Of a stretch of 64,000 bases of DNA, positions 25,211 to 38,662 are shown piece by piece (positions within the stretch are counted from its first letter, which is position 1; every line of letters begins with the position of its first letter). A model generated the notes under the pieces. The model did not search any database. It was not told the origin of the DNA and saw only the letters and a list, made by a program, of their open reading frames with translations. Both the position numbers and the translations under genes were made by a program. The DNA lies in the NCBI GenBank assembly GCA_013399115.1, contig VXAA01003006.1, positions 674,883-738,882 on the forward strand. Direction: 5' to 3'. The DNA comes from Anseranas semipalmata (Eukaryota; Chordata; Aves; Anseriformes; Anseranatidae).

Positions 25211-26776
25211 CCTTGCTCTGTATTTTCCTTACACTTTATTTTCTTTTCGGTCTCTTTTTCATTTAAGAATATGCTTATTTTGTATTTGCATGTAGACCGT
25301 TCTTGAATACTTGATGAATTAATAGGTTATGGGTAGCATCTTTCAGTGCATTCACGAAAAGGGTTTCTGCTTTCTGCTTTTCGAGCAAAATGGGTACATC
25401 GGCATTCATAATATATTCTTCTGCCTTTTATAATATAATTGTAAAAGAGTTGAATCTTTTATAGTGCCTATATCTTTGCTTGAGTTTTACGTTTTCTATA
25501 TTTACATAGGTGCCACATCCTGGGGTATGGGTCTTGGTTTGCCCTGTCATTTTTTTGTCTCTGGTTTTTAAACTTTATCTTTTTATACCCTTCATGTTTA
25601 TTTTTATTTAACTATGCTGTTTTGCAATGTTTGTTCTCTTCTCTGGGGCTTTTGTTTGGGTTTGCATTTCCTTATGTCCTGCTGGCTGGCTTGAGAGTAC
25701 CTTTTTAGTCATGGTGTGCACTGCTGAATATTTGTTCACATATACTTTTGTTAGCATTCAAGTAAATACTATAATCAGATTCCAGGGAATCCATATCTAC
25801 GATATACTTTTCCTACAAATATAATAATAATTACATTATTCATTGTTAATTCAGAGCTCTCATTCTCTTTTCTCCCCAGCAACCCGGAATGCATTGCACT
25901 TGCACTGGGCTTATGCACCAGCTATCACCAACTGCAGGGCAAATTTTCTATTTACCCAGTTTTTCCTTGTCCCTTTGCAATCTATTAAAAGTTTAAATTG
26001 CTACTTGAACTTTTTCCAAATTGAACTGGCAGATTTATTTGTTGTAATTGGAAAAGCCCCACAATGTGCGTATTTCTTCTGCTTTTTACCCTGTTTGTAG
26101 ACAGCTAATGCTTTGACCAAATATTTGCGTTCTAGTAGTTGCTCTCCTGGGTTTACATGTAATCCATTGCCTGCTTTCAGATGCTATGTTTCAGTGATTA
26201 CTTAAGCTGTCCTAAAATTCGTGTCAGTAATGATGCACAATTATGCAAATACAGTGCTGACCTTTATGATCTATGCCAGGCTGTTCTTTTTTAATTCTCT
26301 GCAGCAGGTTCTTGCCACTCTGTGAAAGTCAAAAGAGAGAGTATTAACGCGGCCTTTAAAGCTTCCTCTCTCAGTTCTACAGGCTTCTTCATAGCATGTG
26401 GGTCTCTTTCAAATTTATACCACAGAGTTCTATGTCAGACAAGACTCGTATAGTTGGCAGGAATTGGCACCTCTATTGATAGTTTCTGGAGCTCCTAAGA
26501 TGAGTAAAAATATATTTTATGACACAATCTGAACACTTTTGTTTCTTTTACTCTGTAAAGATGGTTCTCCCAAATAATGTTGGATATCTCTTATTAGAAT
26601 CGCCTCTGTTCTACCAGGTCCTTTGAACGTAGAAATTCACGTCCAGGAATGTCAGGTTACTAAATTTTCTCTTACTGGAAACAAAGTTCAGTTGAAAACC
26701 TTGTGTGTTCTTTTATGTAATCCTAGCGCTGGATCTGATAATATCATAAGGATGATAAAAGTACAGTGTAAACAAG

Positions 26777-26798
26777 TTTTTTTTTAAAAAAAAAAAAA
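26777..26798. repeat. T-run/A-run junction
   Basis: Nine T are followed by thirteen A, a self-complementary homopolymer junction. It is probably slippage-derived. Confidence 0.9.
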
Positions 26799-29048
26799 GT
26801 CACGGGAGTAATGTAAAGTAAATCTTTCTTGGTCACAATCCTTTCTTTCTAAATAAATTTAGCAATTTTTCCATAAATAGTGCAAACAACACTGTTTTTA
26901 AAAAGAAATGTAGATGTAGTTTCCATCTTTTGAAATAAGCCATCATTTTTTGACAGAACATAAAGTAAGTTTTAGCTGTTCTGACTCCTTGTAATAGTGT
27001 GGTCACAGGTAGTCACCACTAACACACAACCAGAGATTGTGTCCGTAATAAATTTACAATGTAAATGTTTTTTGTGTTACTGTAATAGAACAGTGCTCAG
27101 AAAGAAAGAGAGTAAATGGGAGTGAGTGATGGACTGAAAACAGAGGGGAGCTACTTACTTTTTCTGTTCCTGCTTACCTGCTTGGATGTCATCACCTTGA
27201 CACAGAATTAGAGTTGGAATTTGTTCATTGTTGAGTGTATGAACATCTTTTATCTTCTGAGTTCCATGAACGCTTTCATATGGAAAAGAAGATTTTAAGA
27301 TATGTGTATGTAGATATTTTTGTTAACTTGTTTGAACATTTTCATGAAAATAAGACGTTTGTTTTTGATTACATCAAGTCTCCTTCTCCCTGGAAACAGT
27401 GGTCTACTTTGATGCTATTCTATATAACTGATTGCCATAGAAATAATTACAGACTGTTTCTGAAGTCTGTATTTGTTTTCTATTTCAAAGAGCATCCTGA
27501 ATTTTAAATACAAACCTCCTCTGATTTTTGGTGTTCTGATACTGAGTTGCTTCTACTGTGATGCTTAACCAAACAAGAACAGATTATATCAAGCATCTTC
27601 ATGTGATTTCTGCCCATCAGGTTATCTCCATGGTTGTGATACTTGCAGCCTCTTCTTTCTGCAGTCCCCCCTTTTCTGTTTTTCTTCTTTCTTTCCTCTC
27701 TACTCATCTACTGCTTTTTTTGTTTAGACAATAGACTTTTTGCATAGTAGGGATCATCTCTCTTGTGTGGCTACGGAAATTGTGTTTTACTGGGGCAAAA
27801 CATATTTTAAGAACATAACCGTCTGCATGCTTGCCTTGGTTGTATCTTGCTTTTAAATTGGTTTGAGTAAAGAAAATAAACTGACCTGTTTCAATTTTCT
27901 CTGTAGTCGATTCCTTTAAATTTGCTTTGTCTCTGCTCTGCTGTTTTAAATAAGGTTACAAAATTAAAACCAAGCATTTATTTTGAAAATAAAAACAGCT
28001 CCCTGCTATTCATAGGTTTCACAGGCATGACTGTGACCACACTGCACACTATTATTCACTAGAATAAACTTCAACTTTGAAGTCCTTCAATCTTGCTCCC
28101 ATTGCACACGTTTTTAAATGGTTTCCTGTGAATCGAATATAGTATCAAATTGTGGTGTGTTATTCAGCCTTGTCTCTTCATGTTTTTATATGTAAGAAAA
28201 AAATATCAATTTAGGTAATTCTGTAGGCAACATTTTGCCTTGATTGTTTGTTGTTTTGAAGTTTTTGCTTAACTCTTAAAATTTATATTTAGAAACAAAT
28301 GTTTTCCAGAAATACTGTGGAGTATTTTGAAAAAGTAGTTGCTTATCTTTAATTTCCGTATTGGGAATATGTTTTTATAGAATTTTAGTTTTTATACAAA
28401 ATTGTGTGCCAATATCATGTAGTTAATAATTTGCATAATTGCAGTAATATTCAAGATATAAGTCTAAAACTGCTGAATAAAGGAAATTTGTACTCCTTGT
28501 GGGGGAGCAAGGCTGAATGCAAGGGTAAATTTTGTGTATCTTGAGGAGATAGCTAAAGTAGAGTTTAACTGGCTTCACACCCCAGTGCTACCTGGCTAAA
28601 GAGAGAATTCCAGATCTGTTATGTTTATAATTTATATTATAGTAACAATTAATATTAAGGTTTACATTTACAATCTCAGCTATGGTGATTGAGGGGTATG
28701 TAGGTTCTGGGATGATATGTAGACTGAATTGGGAAGGTTTTTGCACATGAGAGAACAAAACACAATTGTGTAAATTCAGTTTGTTAAACGTTTTTTCAGA
28801 CGTTGCCTGGGGGAGTGGCTAGATTATAATCCTTCAATACAATCTTGTCTGATGGAAACAGTTTTCCATTTTGAAGCACTGTGAATGTATCATATCCTTC
28901 TGAAAGCACCTAATCTATAAGGGTTAAAAGTGTATTTTCTTTTTCAAATAGGACAGCTGAAAGCTTGGCTGACACAATCAACCATCTTGACACCTCTTGT
29001 GAAAAACAGCACAGTTTGCAGAACTTGCATTAATGCATGCTGTGGGTT

Positions 29049-29061
29049 CCCCCCCCCCCCN
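29049..29061. repeat. Poly(C) tract ending in an unresolved base
   Basis: Twelve C residues are followed by a single N. This is the usual signature of a homopolymer whose length the assembly could not resolve. Confidence 0.95.
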
Positions 29062-30347
29062 TAGTCAGTAGTATGTAGGCACTGGAGTTCTCTTCCACAC
29101 CTTTTATATTACTATCTTTTATTCTTGCGGCTGAAGCAATCTATTTTCTTGTGCTGAGTATAAAAAGTAAATCAGGTGTGGCAAGGTAAGCTACTACAGA
29201 ACTCATGCATACTGTAATATTCTAAAAACTGCTAAATATATGTATATTTATACAGATTCAATGATATGTAACATTGTAAGCTATCTGTTTACCACATGCT
29301 TTGTTTATTGTCATATGAACCAATGCCTAGTGAATTCTACAGTAGCATAAAAATGATAACAGTGAGTTAAGTTTAATACTGTTGGTTTCTTTATGTTAAC
29401 CCAGTATTTTTCATCAGTGTGTAACAAGTAAATGGTATTCTTTATAGGTCAGTGTTCCGTGAAACTGAAAGACATTTTAGTGGTGTTTGGTTTTAGAGAA
29501 CGAGTCATTCAGATTCTAGTTGAATTTATCTTCTATGGTTGTATACATGTTCCTATAGATTTTTTCCTCTTGCTCTGATGTCTGCTCTCATGAAAGAGCT
29601 GCTCTACTCTATGAATTGAATAAACATTTTAATAAGCATGACTTTGTTCTACTCTTGGGGAAACTCAGACTTATCAGCATGGGTCTATTGAGAAAGGTGA
29701 GCAAAGGTCCTCTGGGCTTGCCAAGTCAGCAGTCTGTGCGTGCTGGGGCCAAGAAATGTATTAAAGAGACTGCAAGTTTAACAAGTCAGAACGTTTTCAC
29801 TATTTCCATATTTATCGAACCTGTCAAGGAATGTGGTCACAAGGACTTCCAGGGATTAACTGCTCTAGTAGTTCGATTGTTTTGTGTTTTTTTTTTTCTC
29901 TTAACAGTGACAAAAGCCAAGTTCTCAGTGTGCAGCAGCACTTTCATATCTATGAATGTGAAGAATGACTGTCTGATCTTGGAGATCTGTTCTGAATGGC
30001 AGGCAGCGTTCTCTAAATGTTTAATCACACCCTGCAACGGATGGGAACTTACACTTTGAGAGATGACTAGTATTTTGGCATGTTTCCCATGACCAAAAGA
30101 CTGGAATGAATTTTCTGTGGTTTCTGTAAGTGTAGATCAGCCAGTCAGTAATACCTTAAAACATACATGTAATCTAAGCAGTGAGTTTAATCCTTTTAGG
30201 CTTGCAAGTGTTATCAAGGCATTTTGGATACCTTGGCTTAGCAGAGTGCACAGGATTTTGAATATCAGAATGGACAGGTTCTCTTTCTACCAACACTGAG
30301 AGCTAACCAGAAAAGGAGAACGAGAAATGAGGAAACCCAATCATGTT

Positions 30348-30360
30348 AGAGAGAGAGAGA
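30348..30360. repeat. Short (GA)n microsatellite
   Basis: About six GA units. Confidence 0.85.
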
Positions 30361-32101
30361 CCTGTAGATAGAAGTTTGTTTGCAAAATGGGTTTGGTTCT
30401 ATGATTAGCCTGCTGATACCTGACTCTAGGGGTTATTGGGTAGATTGATCTATGGCACTTACTGGTGCTATGTGCTTTTGTTGTATTAAAATTCTGAGCA
30501 GGGTGATGGTAAATTAAGTGAAAATTGTATATCAACTATCTGAAGGTGAAAAACATAGGTAAGTATTGGAAAGCGTGGAAGGGTTTTTTGCTATTTTTGT
30601 ATCTCTCGTTTTCCATGAGATATATTCCCCAAACTTCAGTGTCACAGTGTGACGTGATTTTCACGTTTGTGAAATCCTCATTGAACTTCTGGCCAGTCTT
30701 AGCCGGATCTGTCAGAAGATTTAAAAAAATAAATAATTTTTTTTTCAAATGTTGTGAAAGTAGGTGACCAACTTAATAAGAAGGTGGAGAAAAGTTGTAA
30801 ATGCCCGTAACAGAGAGAGGAGGTTCAAGAGGCCCTCAAGAGCCTTAACCTGTAACAGACAAACAAAATGCACCCTGTGAAGGACATACTTAGATGCTGT
30901 CTTTCAAATATGAGGAAGACACTCCAAGTGTAGCGTATCCTGTTCTGGCTTTAAAACCTTTGGAAGAATGAGGATGACTTCAGTTTGAAGTATTGTTATG
31001 CACCGTGAAAGTGCTGTGGAATAACCGGAGCCTTTCCAATTAAAGTAGAAATGTTGATCAAATATAGAAAGAGACCATAAAACAGTCCTTTTGATGTTAG
31101 TGATTCTAGTAAATTGTTGCATCTTGTTTTCATTCACAGTGGTTAAAAAATCAGAATCATGTTTTTTGCCATAGGTTTATTGTGATGTAGAGATTTATTA
31201 GAGATTTGATGCAAGCAGTCATTTGCTTTTTTTCCTTGTCATCTTTTTCTTGTTATTTTACTATTTTGAGGGGCGTTTGTGTTTTTTTTCCTTCAAACTA
31301 TTGCATTTATGGCCATGTGTTCCATCTGGTGGTGGTTCATGGGCTTGTTCCATGGGACGCTTTGTATCCTGCTGCCTTTTCCTGGGGAAAAAGGGGCCAC
31401 ATTAATGCTGTGCTTGCAATCCATGTTTGTCTGCACGTGGGCAGCAGTTGTAGCCCAAGTCACCTCCATGTCAGTGTGGAAGAGCAAGGTGGAGGTAACC
31501 CTTGCTGCCATGTGTTTGTATTTGCTCTTTAAGCTGCCTGCATCTACTGCAAGGGTGGGCCAGCTTAACTAGAGAACGAGGTATTTTTTTGTGCTTGGTT
31601 GAGTCGCTGTTTAGAAAGCTGTATAGCAATACGCGTGAGTTTAAATAGTGACTTTTAAAATATCATTTGGACGATTCCTCGGCAAAGATCTGTTTTGTTG
31701 TTGTTTTTCCTGTAGCAATTTTGATACAGAGTAGATTTGGTCAGTGTCGGTGAGAATTCTGACTATTAATGAAATCATCAACTATGATTTAATATTTATA
31801 AATGTCCAGAAGATGCTAGCTTTCCTAGTTAATGTAGGAAAGAGAATGTAAACACGTTATAGATTGTTGTAGGTTAAGCTCATCTGTTGATAGGATTGAT
31901 TTTAAAAAAGAGCAGGTCATGTACAGTGAAGTCTGCCTGCACTGGCTAAGCAAAGTATTCTAGCATCTCCCGGTCACAACCTGAAGCTAGATATAGTTGT
32001 TGCCAAGACAGATCTCTAGAATATACTGGCATAAGGGTGAAGTAAGTACTATTAAAATCTGCTAGAGAAATGAAAATGGCAATAATACTATTTCACTCTT
32101 C

Positions 32102-32295
32102 TGTAGCACCTTTCATCTAAATAATTTCAAAGCACTTTAATACTATTTAATTAAGCTTTAAAATGTCCCTCTGTTATAGATTGATTTTATTCCTTGTTTA
32201 CAGATGGGAAAAATATAAGTCCAGTGCAAGAAGTTGCAAAGGGAGTTCTTAATAAGAGCCAGGAATAAAACCCCAGGCATCTTAACTCCCAGTTT
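32102..32295 (-). mobile_element. MIR/CORE-SINE-like relic, nearly full length
   Basis: On the plus strand the blocks are GTAGCACCTTTCATCTAAAT, AATTTCAAAGCACTTTAATA, TTCCTTGTTTACAGATGGGA, GTTGCAAAGGGAG, AAGAGCCAGGAATAAAACCC and CATCTTAACTCCCAG. These match, in order and spacing, the reverse complement of an amniote MIR-type SINE (TAGCACCTTTCATC, CTCAAAGCACTTTAC, CATTTTACAGATGGGGAAAC, GAGCCAGGAATAGAACCCAGG, CTCCTGACTCCCAG). It is the best-preserved SINE relic in the window. Confidence 0.72.
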
Positions 32296-35200
32296 TCTGC
32301 TTTAGGCTTGGATCCAGCAAACACTTCTGCAGGTGTTTTAATTCCTGTACTACTCACATGGTTAAAGTTAAATACTTGTAGGAATGGGGAGCTAACAATG
32401 GGGACTCTTGACTTTTTCAATCTGAGAAAGGTAAAATGCCAAACATTTCAAGCTGGTCTTGGGCTTTGCACTCTGAAAGTATGCATTTAAAAATAATTCT
32501 GTGGAAAATTATACTATTTAGGTGATTGTTTTCTTTAAAAAGAAAAAAAAAAAAGGAACCCAGCTTCCTATCTTCTACAAACTAAAATGCAGAAATTTTA
32601 AATACCATAAAAATACAGTCCTATGCAAGTTGGCTTTGGTAGTATAGACTTTTGTAGTTCTATTTTTGCTGTTTAGCTAGAATCTGGAGTACCTGATAAG
32701 GTGGCAAGGGCAGAAGTCTTTCTTTGAAAATGTTCTTCCTTGATGCCAAGGGTTGTTAAGGTAACAGATTTAAAAGCATCCAGATTTTTTTTGTCTGTTT
32801 TAGTTTGTAACCTTCAGGAATACTCTACAGCAGGAAAGAGGAAGAAGAAATAAAAGGTGCTCCCACTCCTAGTAGTGCTGCGTGGCAGTAAGGGGTGTGG
32901 AACAGTTTGATGGCCTTATTTCCCTGGCTTCTCACGTGGCTGAACATGATGTTAGCATAGCGGTACTGCTGGTAGCACCTCTGTTAGCTAGGTGGAAGCA
33001 TCTGTGTCACGTATGGTGATGGCAGGGGCAGAAGGGACTGTAAATATAGAGGGCAGTGTAGAGCAAAAGCAGTTGGCTTGGTTAAAGAGATCTTATCCTG
33101 GTATGAAGTCAGGATGTGCCCAGATGTAGAAGTGTTCTTGGGTCCTGCAGCTAAAAGGTACAAAGTATTTTGAAGACTCTCCCTTGTCTTCTTGTGTCTC
33201 TTCTGCCCAATGATTTGTGCACCATTTATTCACGTATGAAACTTTAAATACCCAGGAATTGTCATTGTTCAGTGTCAGATGCATCTTCAATCATTTGTTT
33301 CTCCTGCTCATGACATTGTCAGTTTAAAAGTGAGGGGCTATTGAACTTGAACCACTGCTGTGGTTGAACTCTATCTCAGCTGAAACCAGGACAATCACTT
33401 TTGTAAACCTGGGGATATGCATCCGATATTTGGAGATTGTGATGAGATGGGGACAGCAGCTGAATCTTGTGGTATGATAGCACGGGAAGAGAATGTAGCT
33501 GGTTGAATAGGGTGTAGTCATAGAAAGCAGGGCCCCATACATGCACCCAACTTTTCAAATTCACTTTAATGTCCCTGTCCCTGCTCTCTGTCCCTTTCAT
33601 GCAGAAAATTCTAATGCAGGTTCCCACATTTAATTTTAATTTTTTGGCTGTAACTAGTTCTTGCCATCTCTTTGGAGAAATTCAGAGAATAAGGTACTGT
33701 CTCACTGCATTTGAAATAAATAGTGTTGTCTCATCGCTGATGAGAAATATAACACATGGAGTTGTGCTGTAGTGAGCAGGTATACATGCAGTGTTTTTTA
33801 TAAAAGCTTTACTTAGGTTTTATTTTCTTTTGTTTCCTTTTCTTCAAAAAAAGGAACAATAACGAAGACAATTTTGCGAAGCCTATGTTCTGAGCCAAAA
33901 TTAACTGTATTAAGTTACTAATAGGACCAACGATTTGAATAGCAGCAGCATTCTCACCATGAATGACCTGGTGAGAAAGCACAGATCTAGCTGAAATAAG
34001 AGAATAAAAGACCACGGATTCTAGCAGGTGAGGGAAAAATGATGCATTATCCACTTGGGTTGGATCCAACAAAAAATCATCTGATTTCCTTTTTCTTCCC
34101 TGGGGTAACGAGTGGAAACGTAAGCAGCAGAAGTATAGGCAAGTACAGAGAAGGTACAAAGATGGTTAGCTGGTTTGACCATGTCTGTAGTCACTTGTGC
34201 AATCAAGTCAGTCACATTCCCCTGCCTCACTCCCTCGTTTGTCCCTATCTTCACTTGCTGACTGAGCCGGCTGTCTGTGCTACTTCAGGCGTTGTGTTTG
34301 CAGCAGCAGCCACCTCCCTGTTCAGAAGCAGCACCGCCCTGATTCGGTGGCAGATCATCTTCTAGGAAGCTGACAGCAGATCTGTTTACCAGCAGCAACT
34401 GGGGAAACAGTAGATGGAAGCAAGATTATTTTTTTTTGTCTGAATGAATGAATGAAGTGTTGAGATGGGACCTCATCCAGAGGCAATTATAAAACATGAC
34501 TTTGTCTTGGTGGTGCTGTATGAAAAGTTGCACTATGTACTCTTATTTATAACTGTGTTTTGTGTTACCTAAAATCGTGTGTGTGTGAAAATAATTTGGT
34601 TTTAAAAAAAAATGTCATGCCAAGTAGGCTGACTACACTTAGTTTTATAATATTTAAATTTCTTTGCTCCAGGAGTAGCTAGGATGGTATAATGGGTTTA
34701 AGACAGGGAACCCATTAAGCTAAGGTATGTACAGTACGTATGCACAGGGTTAGATGGTTTGAACCACAGCATGCTTACAGTCAAAATGAACATTGGGCTT
34801 ATTTTGAAATCCTAGTTCATATAGAGAAAAGGGAAAAAAAAAAGTACTTGGTTAAAATAGAATTTAAGAATTCTTAGTTTGGTATTGTGTGCTTCACAAC
34901 ATATTCTATTAACTTTAATTTCTCTAGCAAGAGATCCACTCATTGAACTGATTACTCCTTAACCGTTTCCTGCATAATTTCTTAAGCCTTCACTAAAACC
35001 TCCTGTACGAGCCATTGTAGACACAGAACACTAGACTGGACTGAAGGGAGTAGTTTGGTTCAGTAAGCCTCTCTTCTCCCTTTTGTTCTGGATAGAAATC
35101 CATCCTCAAAGCTGGCTCAAATTTAGAGTGTGGGATATGTAATCCCTATAGAGCTTCTGACTGTGTCCTCTCATTTTTCATTTTATTTCAGCCCATCAGG

Positions 35201-35600
35201 CAAATTCCTGTCCCAAGATCAAGCTTGCTGTCTGTTCTGAGGGTCTTATTAATGTTATGCAAATATTCAGAAAGTAAATACAGTGCTTCTACATGAATTC
35301 TAGGCTTGTGGACTCTCAAGAGAGACTTCTGACTTCCCTTAGCTTTTTAACTACACCGAAACTTTCCTAGTTTTAAGTAGTCAGAGCTCATTTTCAGTGC
35401 TGTTTTTTTCCTTTGTGTGTGGATTAGGTTTTGTTTGTTGTAGTTTTAGTTTTTTTGTTAGTAAGCCACATTCAATCATACACTCATGACTACATTTTCC
35501 AAATCCCTGTTCTGAACACTTCCATCTGTTTGGTGCTTGCTGTGTGCTACAGACACACCAGTGATTACAACAACTTCTGAGATATCCTTGATTAAAAAGC

Positions 35601-35620
35601 TTTTTTTTTTTTTTTTTTTT
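35601..35620. repeat. Poly(T) tract
   Basis: Twenty consecutive T residues followed by AAAA. Confidence 0.95.
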
Positions 35621-37247
35621 AAAATGGGAACGGGGAGGTGTAAAATACTTGGTTCTTGGGTTTAATTCACAAATTCTAGGCTAAATATTATTCTGGCACT
35701 GTTTGAAAATATGCTGAATGGGTCAGATGTGAATGTTGGTTCAGACTTCCTTGGCTTTTTCAAATGGAAAGATGAGCAAACACAACAAGTATATCCAAAG
35801 AAGTTTTCTCTGAGTTCCAGGATAGCTCTGGTGAAGTGATATATTGTGACTTTTAATACGCTTTAGTACATGTTGACACTCAAAATCTGCCTATTCATTC
35901 TCAAATTCTGCTGTGTAAGACTTCAAAAAAAAAATTTTAAAAAGTCATCAGACTTTCTGTATTTTATGGAGATGTTTTCCATATGCATTTACTAGAGAAC
36001 TGGTCATGAAAATCAGCTTGTTAAGCAGTATTTTATTTTCCTATAGTGGATCCTTTTGAAAGTACTCCTCTCTGATGCTGGCAACTCTTAAAAGAATAAT
36101 CTTCTAACTCTTTTTTGTTAATTCATAAGAATAGTTCATGAAAAGTGAAAGGAAGTTGAAAGATTAAGCTGCTAATGGAACTAAGTTTTGGATCTAAGTT
36201 TTCAGAACTTAGATCTTTTGGTGACATCTCCATATTTAATGTCTTTTGCTTGTATTTATTCTGTAAAAAAATAACTTAGAAAGTATACTACCAAGCTTTG
36301 AAATATATATATTTATATACAAATACATATGTTATTACCTTTTCATAATCTGTGCTTTAAATTCTGCTGCTGGTTTGTGTCAGAGTTCACATCTTATTTT
36401 TTTTCTTTCACCTTCTTCTGTCATTGTATTGGAGATGTTTGTTTATAGAGAACAACAGGAAAGCAGTAGGACCGAAATGTGTGGATTGCTCAACTGGAAT
36501 GATAACTAATGGTTTCTCTTCCTCTCAGATACGGAAGAATAAGGATCTGCACATAATTTGCAGGTGAAAACCATGTTTGAACCATGCCCTATAAGATATC
36601 AAAGAAGTAAAGAGTTGGACAGAATAGGAGGGTCATTGTCGCCAGGCTGTAACCAGGGTTTGTCCTTGTCAGGAACACGTGCATCTTCTACTCTTGTCCA
36701 TGAAGCAGATTCTTGCTATAAATTCCTGTAAGTAATAAACTCTCTCCCTTGTGGAATAAATAATCATATCTTAAAAAAATAAAATAAAAAAAATTAGGGC
36801 TTACCAGTTTTGCTATCTTCCTATTTGGGGTTCTTTTAAAAGTGAGATAGCCAGTGACCAATTTCTGTTGATTCAATCTGAAATGATTTTAAAGCAGTCT
36901 TCATTTTTAGAAATTCAAGTTTAATTTGTTGATTGATTTCATTTCATCTAGGCAGGAGGAATTTTGTGGTTTAGGATTCATTTGTTCAAAATGCTTTCAG
37001 CAGAGTGGAAATTCATGCTAGATTTTATATTTACTAGTCAGTTTTTGTTTTCCAATTGTCTTATGCATTGAACAATAACCCTGCCAAATACCATAACCTC
37101 AGACTACTTGGAGCAAACATAAAATATAAATATTTGCCTGAAAGATTTCTTAAGAAATTTTCTGTAGGCACATAAGAAAAGTGAATTACTAAAGTTTTCT
37201 AGATTGTTTTAGTCAATTTTAAGATTAGATTTAGTTTCTTAGGCTAG

Positions 37248-37263
37248 TTTTTTTTTTTTTTTT
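37248..37263. repeat. Poly(T) tract followed by CCCAG
   Basis: Sixteen T followed by CCCAG resemble a splice acceptor, but no convincing exon follows. Confidence 0.9.
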
Positions 37264-37602
37264 CCCAGACAAATCTAAAGCTGTGCTAGAAGCACACTGT
37301 GATAGAGATGGGAGACAGTTTAAAAATAAATCTCTAAGTTTCCATTTGAGTGGAAAACCCAACTGGGAGAAAAGTTTCACTATAAGTTGAGTGATAGCAA
37401 AAAGGGCTTTAGAATATTAACCTTATCTACAGATGTTTCACATACCACTTCGTTAACATTGCATCCTGATGAGTCTTTCTATTTGTGACTTCCAGAGCTG
37501 GAATTTCTAGGGATAAGGCTGCAGCTATCGAAAATACAATTAGATCTAATTGTTGTGAAATAAGTATTTTATTGGCACAGAGGACAGAGTTGAGAAATAT
37601 AC

Positions 37603-37762
37603 ACTATCTTTCATCTGTGCATTTCAAATCACTTTCCAGATGAGCTAATTAGGTCTTATAGATAATTAGATGCAATTTATAAATAAATAATTTTAAGTGA
37701 CTTGTCTCGTATCACATAGAAAATCAAAAACAGCCTAAAATGAAACCTGGGAAACCTGGCTC
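37603..37762 (-). mobile_element. MIR/CORE-SINE-like relic
   Basis: On the plus strand, TATCTTTCATCTGTGCATTT, CAAATCACTTTCCAGATGAG, TAAGTGACTTGTCTCGTATC, ACATAGAAAATC and AAACCTGGGAAACCTGGCTC match the reverse complement of a MIR-type element (CTTTCATC..GATCTCAAAGCACTTTACA, then AAGTGACTTGCCCAAGGTCACACAG, then AACCCAGGTCTCCTG). It is diverged but ordered. Confidence 0.62.
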
Positions 37763-38191
37763 CAAATTTCCTGCCATCAGCACACAGTCAGTCTGTAGTT
37801 CCTGATGTTGCATCTAAATAAGATGTATTTGCACAAGATCATGAAAGTTGAGGGCTTGAATTTTCCGACCTCTGCGGCATGTTCTTCATTGTACAGTATT
37901 TCGCAGGGTTGCTGCAGAAGAAGAGCAGAGCTCCTTTGCTGAATGAAGTAATGCTTCTTGAAAAAGGCAGGCTTTGGCAAAAGTGTGGAGAATGCCAGTA
38001 TATTCGTGCAACAAGTTGGAAGCTTTGACTTTATTAAATTGGATCCTGCCTTGGGAACAGTCTCTAGGTTAAATAAACGGTTATTGAGGTTCCTCTAACA
38101 CAGCGGATAGTTTTACTTAAGGCACTGCCTATTCTTATTTTTTTTCCAAGGTCACATTGGTCATGAAATTTAATTTAATTTTTTTTGCTTG

Positions 38192-38207
38192 TTTTTTTTT
38201 TTTTTTT
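38192..38207. repeat. Poly(T) tract
   Basis: Sixteen consecutive T residues. Confidence 0.95.
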
Positions 38208-38632
38208 CTGCCTGTGGTTTGTAGCATAGTGCAAGACTGGACTGATATTATGTCAGTGCATTACCCCCCTATTTTTTTCTCTGAACATCCTCTTACAAAC
38301 TCAAGTCTAAACTATTATTCCTGGAGCATGATGATATTGAGAGACTTTTTATGCTGTCTCTAGTGAAGAATGACCTCCCCCTTTGCAACTGTATGCATGA
38401 AATTTGGGAACTAGTGAGGGCTCCATGTGTAATGCATTAAGGATTAGCATGCCTGTAGCTCTTGCCTCAGAGCTTCCAAGTGTGAAAAGCAGGTTGTTGA
38501 TTGTACAAAACTCAGCATGATATAAAAATACAGCTTTTTGGTATGTTTTTTTTTTTACCTTTTCCCAAAATGAAATAATAGCATGAGAAAGACTCTTTCA
38601 AATCATAATGCAGCATTGATAACTCTTTTTTG

Positions 38633-38662
38633 GAATTAATAGGAGTTGAATTAATAGGAGTT
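38633..38662 (+). repeat. Perfect 15-bp tandem duplication
   Basis: GAATTAATAGGAGTT occurs twice head to tail with no mismatch, which points to a recent slippage or duplication event. Confidence 0.95.

Larger units (their letters stand above)
25211..32101. other. T-rich unique DNA without a gene
   Basis: The first kilobase after the gap is visibly T-rich on the plus strand. The 147-codon frame at 29616-30059 is the longest in the window, but it includes a poly(T)-coded Phe run and has no recognisable domain. I see no named transposon here. Short tracts include T9A13 at 26777-26798 and (GA)n at 30348-30360. Confidence 0.6.
32296..37602. other. Unique DNA without a gene
   Basis: There is no coding sequence I can support. 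The region holds a T20 tract (35601-35620), a (TGAA)n stretch near 34440, a perfect 10-bp inverted repeat at 36191-36215 and a 35-base splice-bounded segment at 36529-36563 that I judge too weak to call an exon. Confidence 0.6.

Noticed and set aside
24957..25295. Open frame spanning the N gap
   Set aside because: It consists largely of unresolved bases and is an artefact of reading through the gap.
29616..30059. Longest open frame in the window (147 codons)
   Set aside because: It has no recognisable domain, includes a Phe-rich stretch from a T run, and lacks exon-like codon use. A frame of this size is expected in 64 kb of six-frame AT-rich sequence.
35192..35271. Open stretch after an ATTTTATTTCAG acceptor
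   Set aside because: The possible donor (AAA|GTAAAT) is weak and the peptide is not recognisable.
36191..36215. Perfect 10-bp inverted repeat with 5-base loop (GATCTAAGTT...AACTTAGATC)
   Set aside because: Allowing about six loop sizes, roughly 0.4 such stems are expected by chance in 64 kb, and the loop and flanks do not resemble a miRNA precursor or terminator.
36529..36563. 35-nt segment between a CTCTCAG acceptor and a CAG|GTGAAA donor
   Set aside because: The length is not a multiple of three, two frames contain stops, and the donor is only moderate. It is weaker than the candidates listed.
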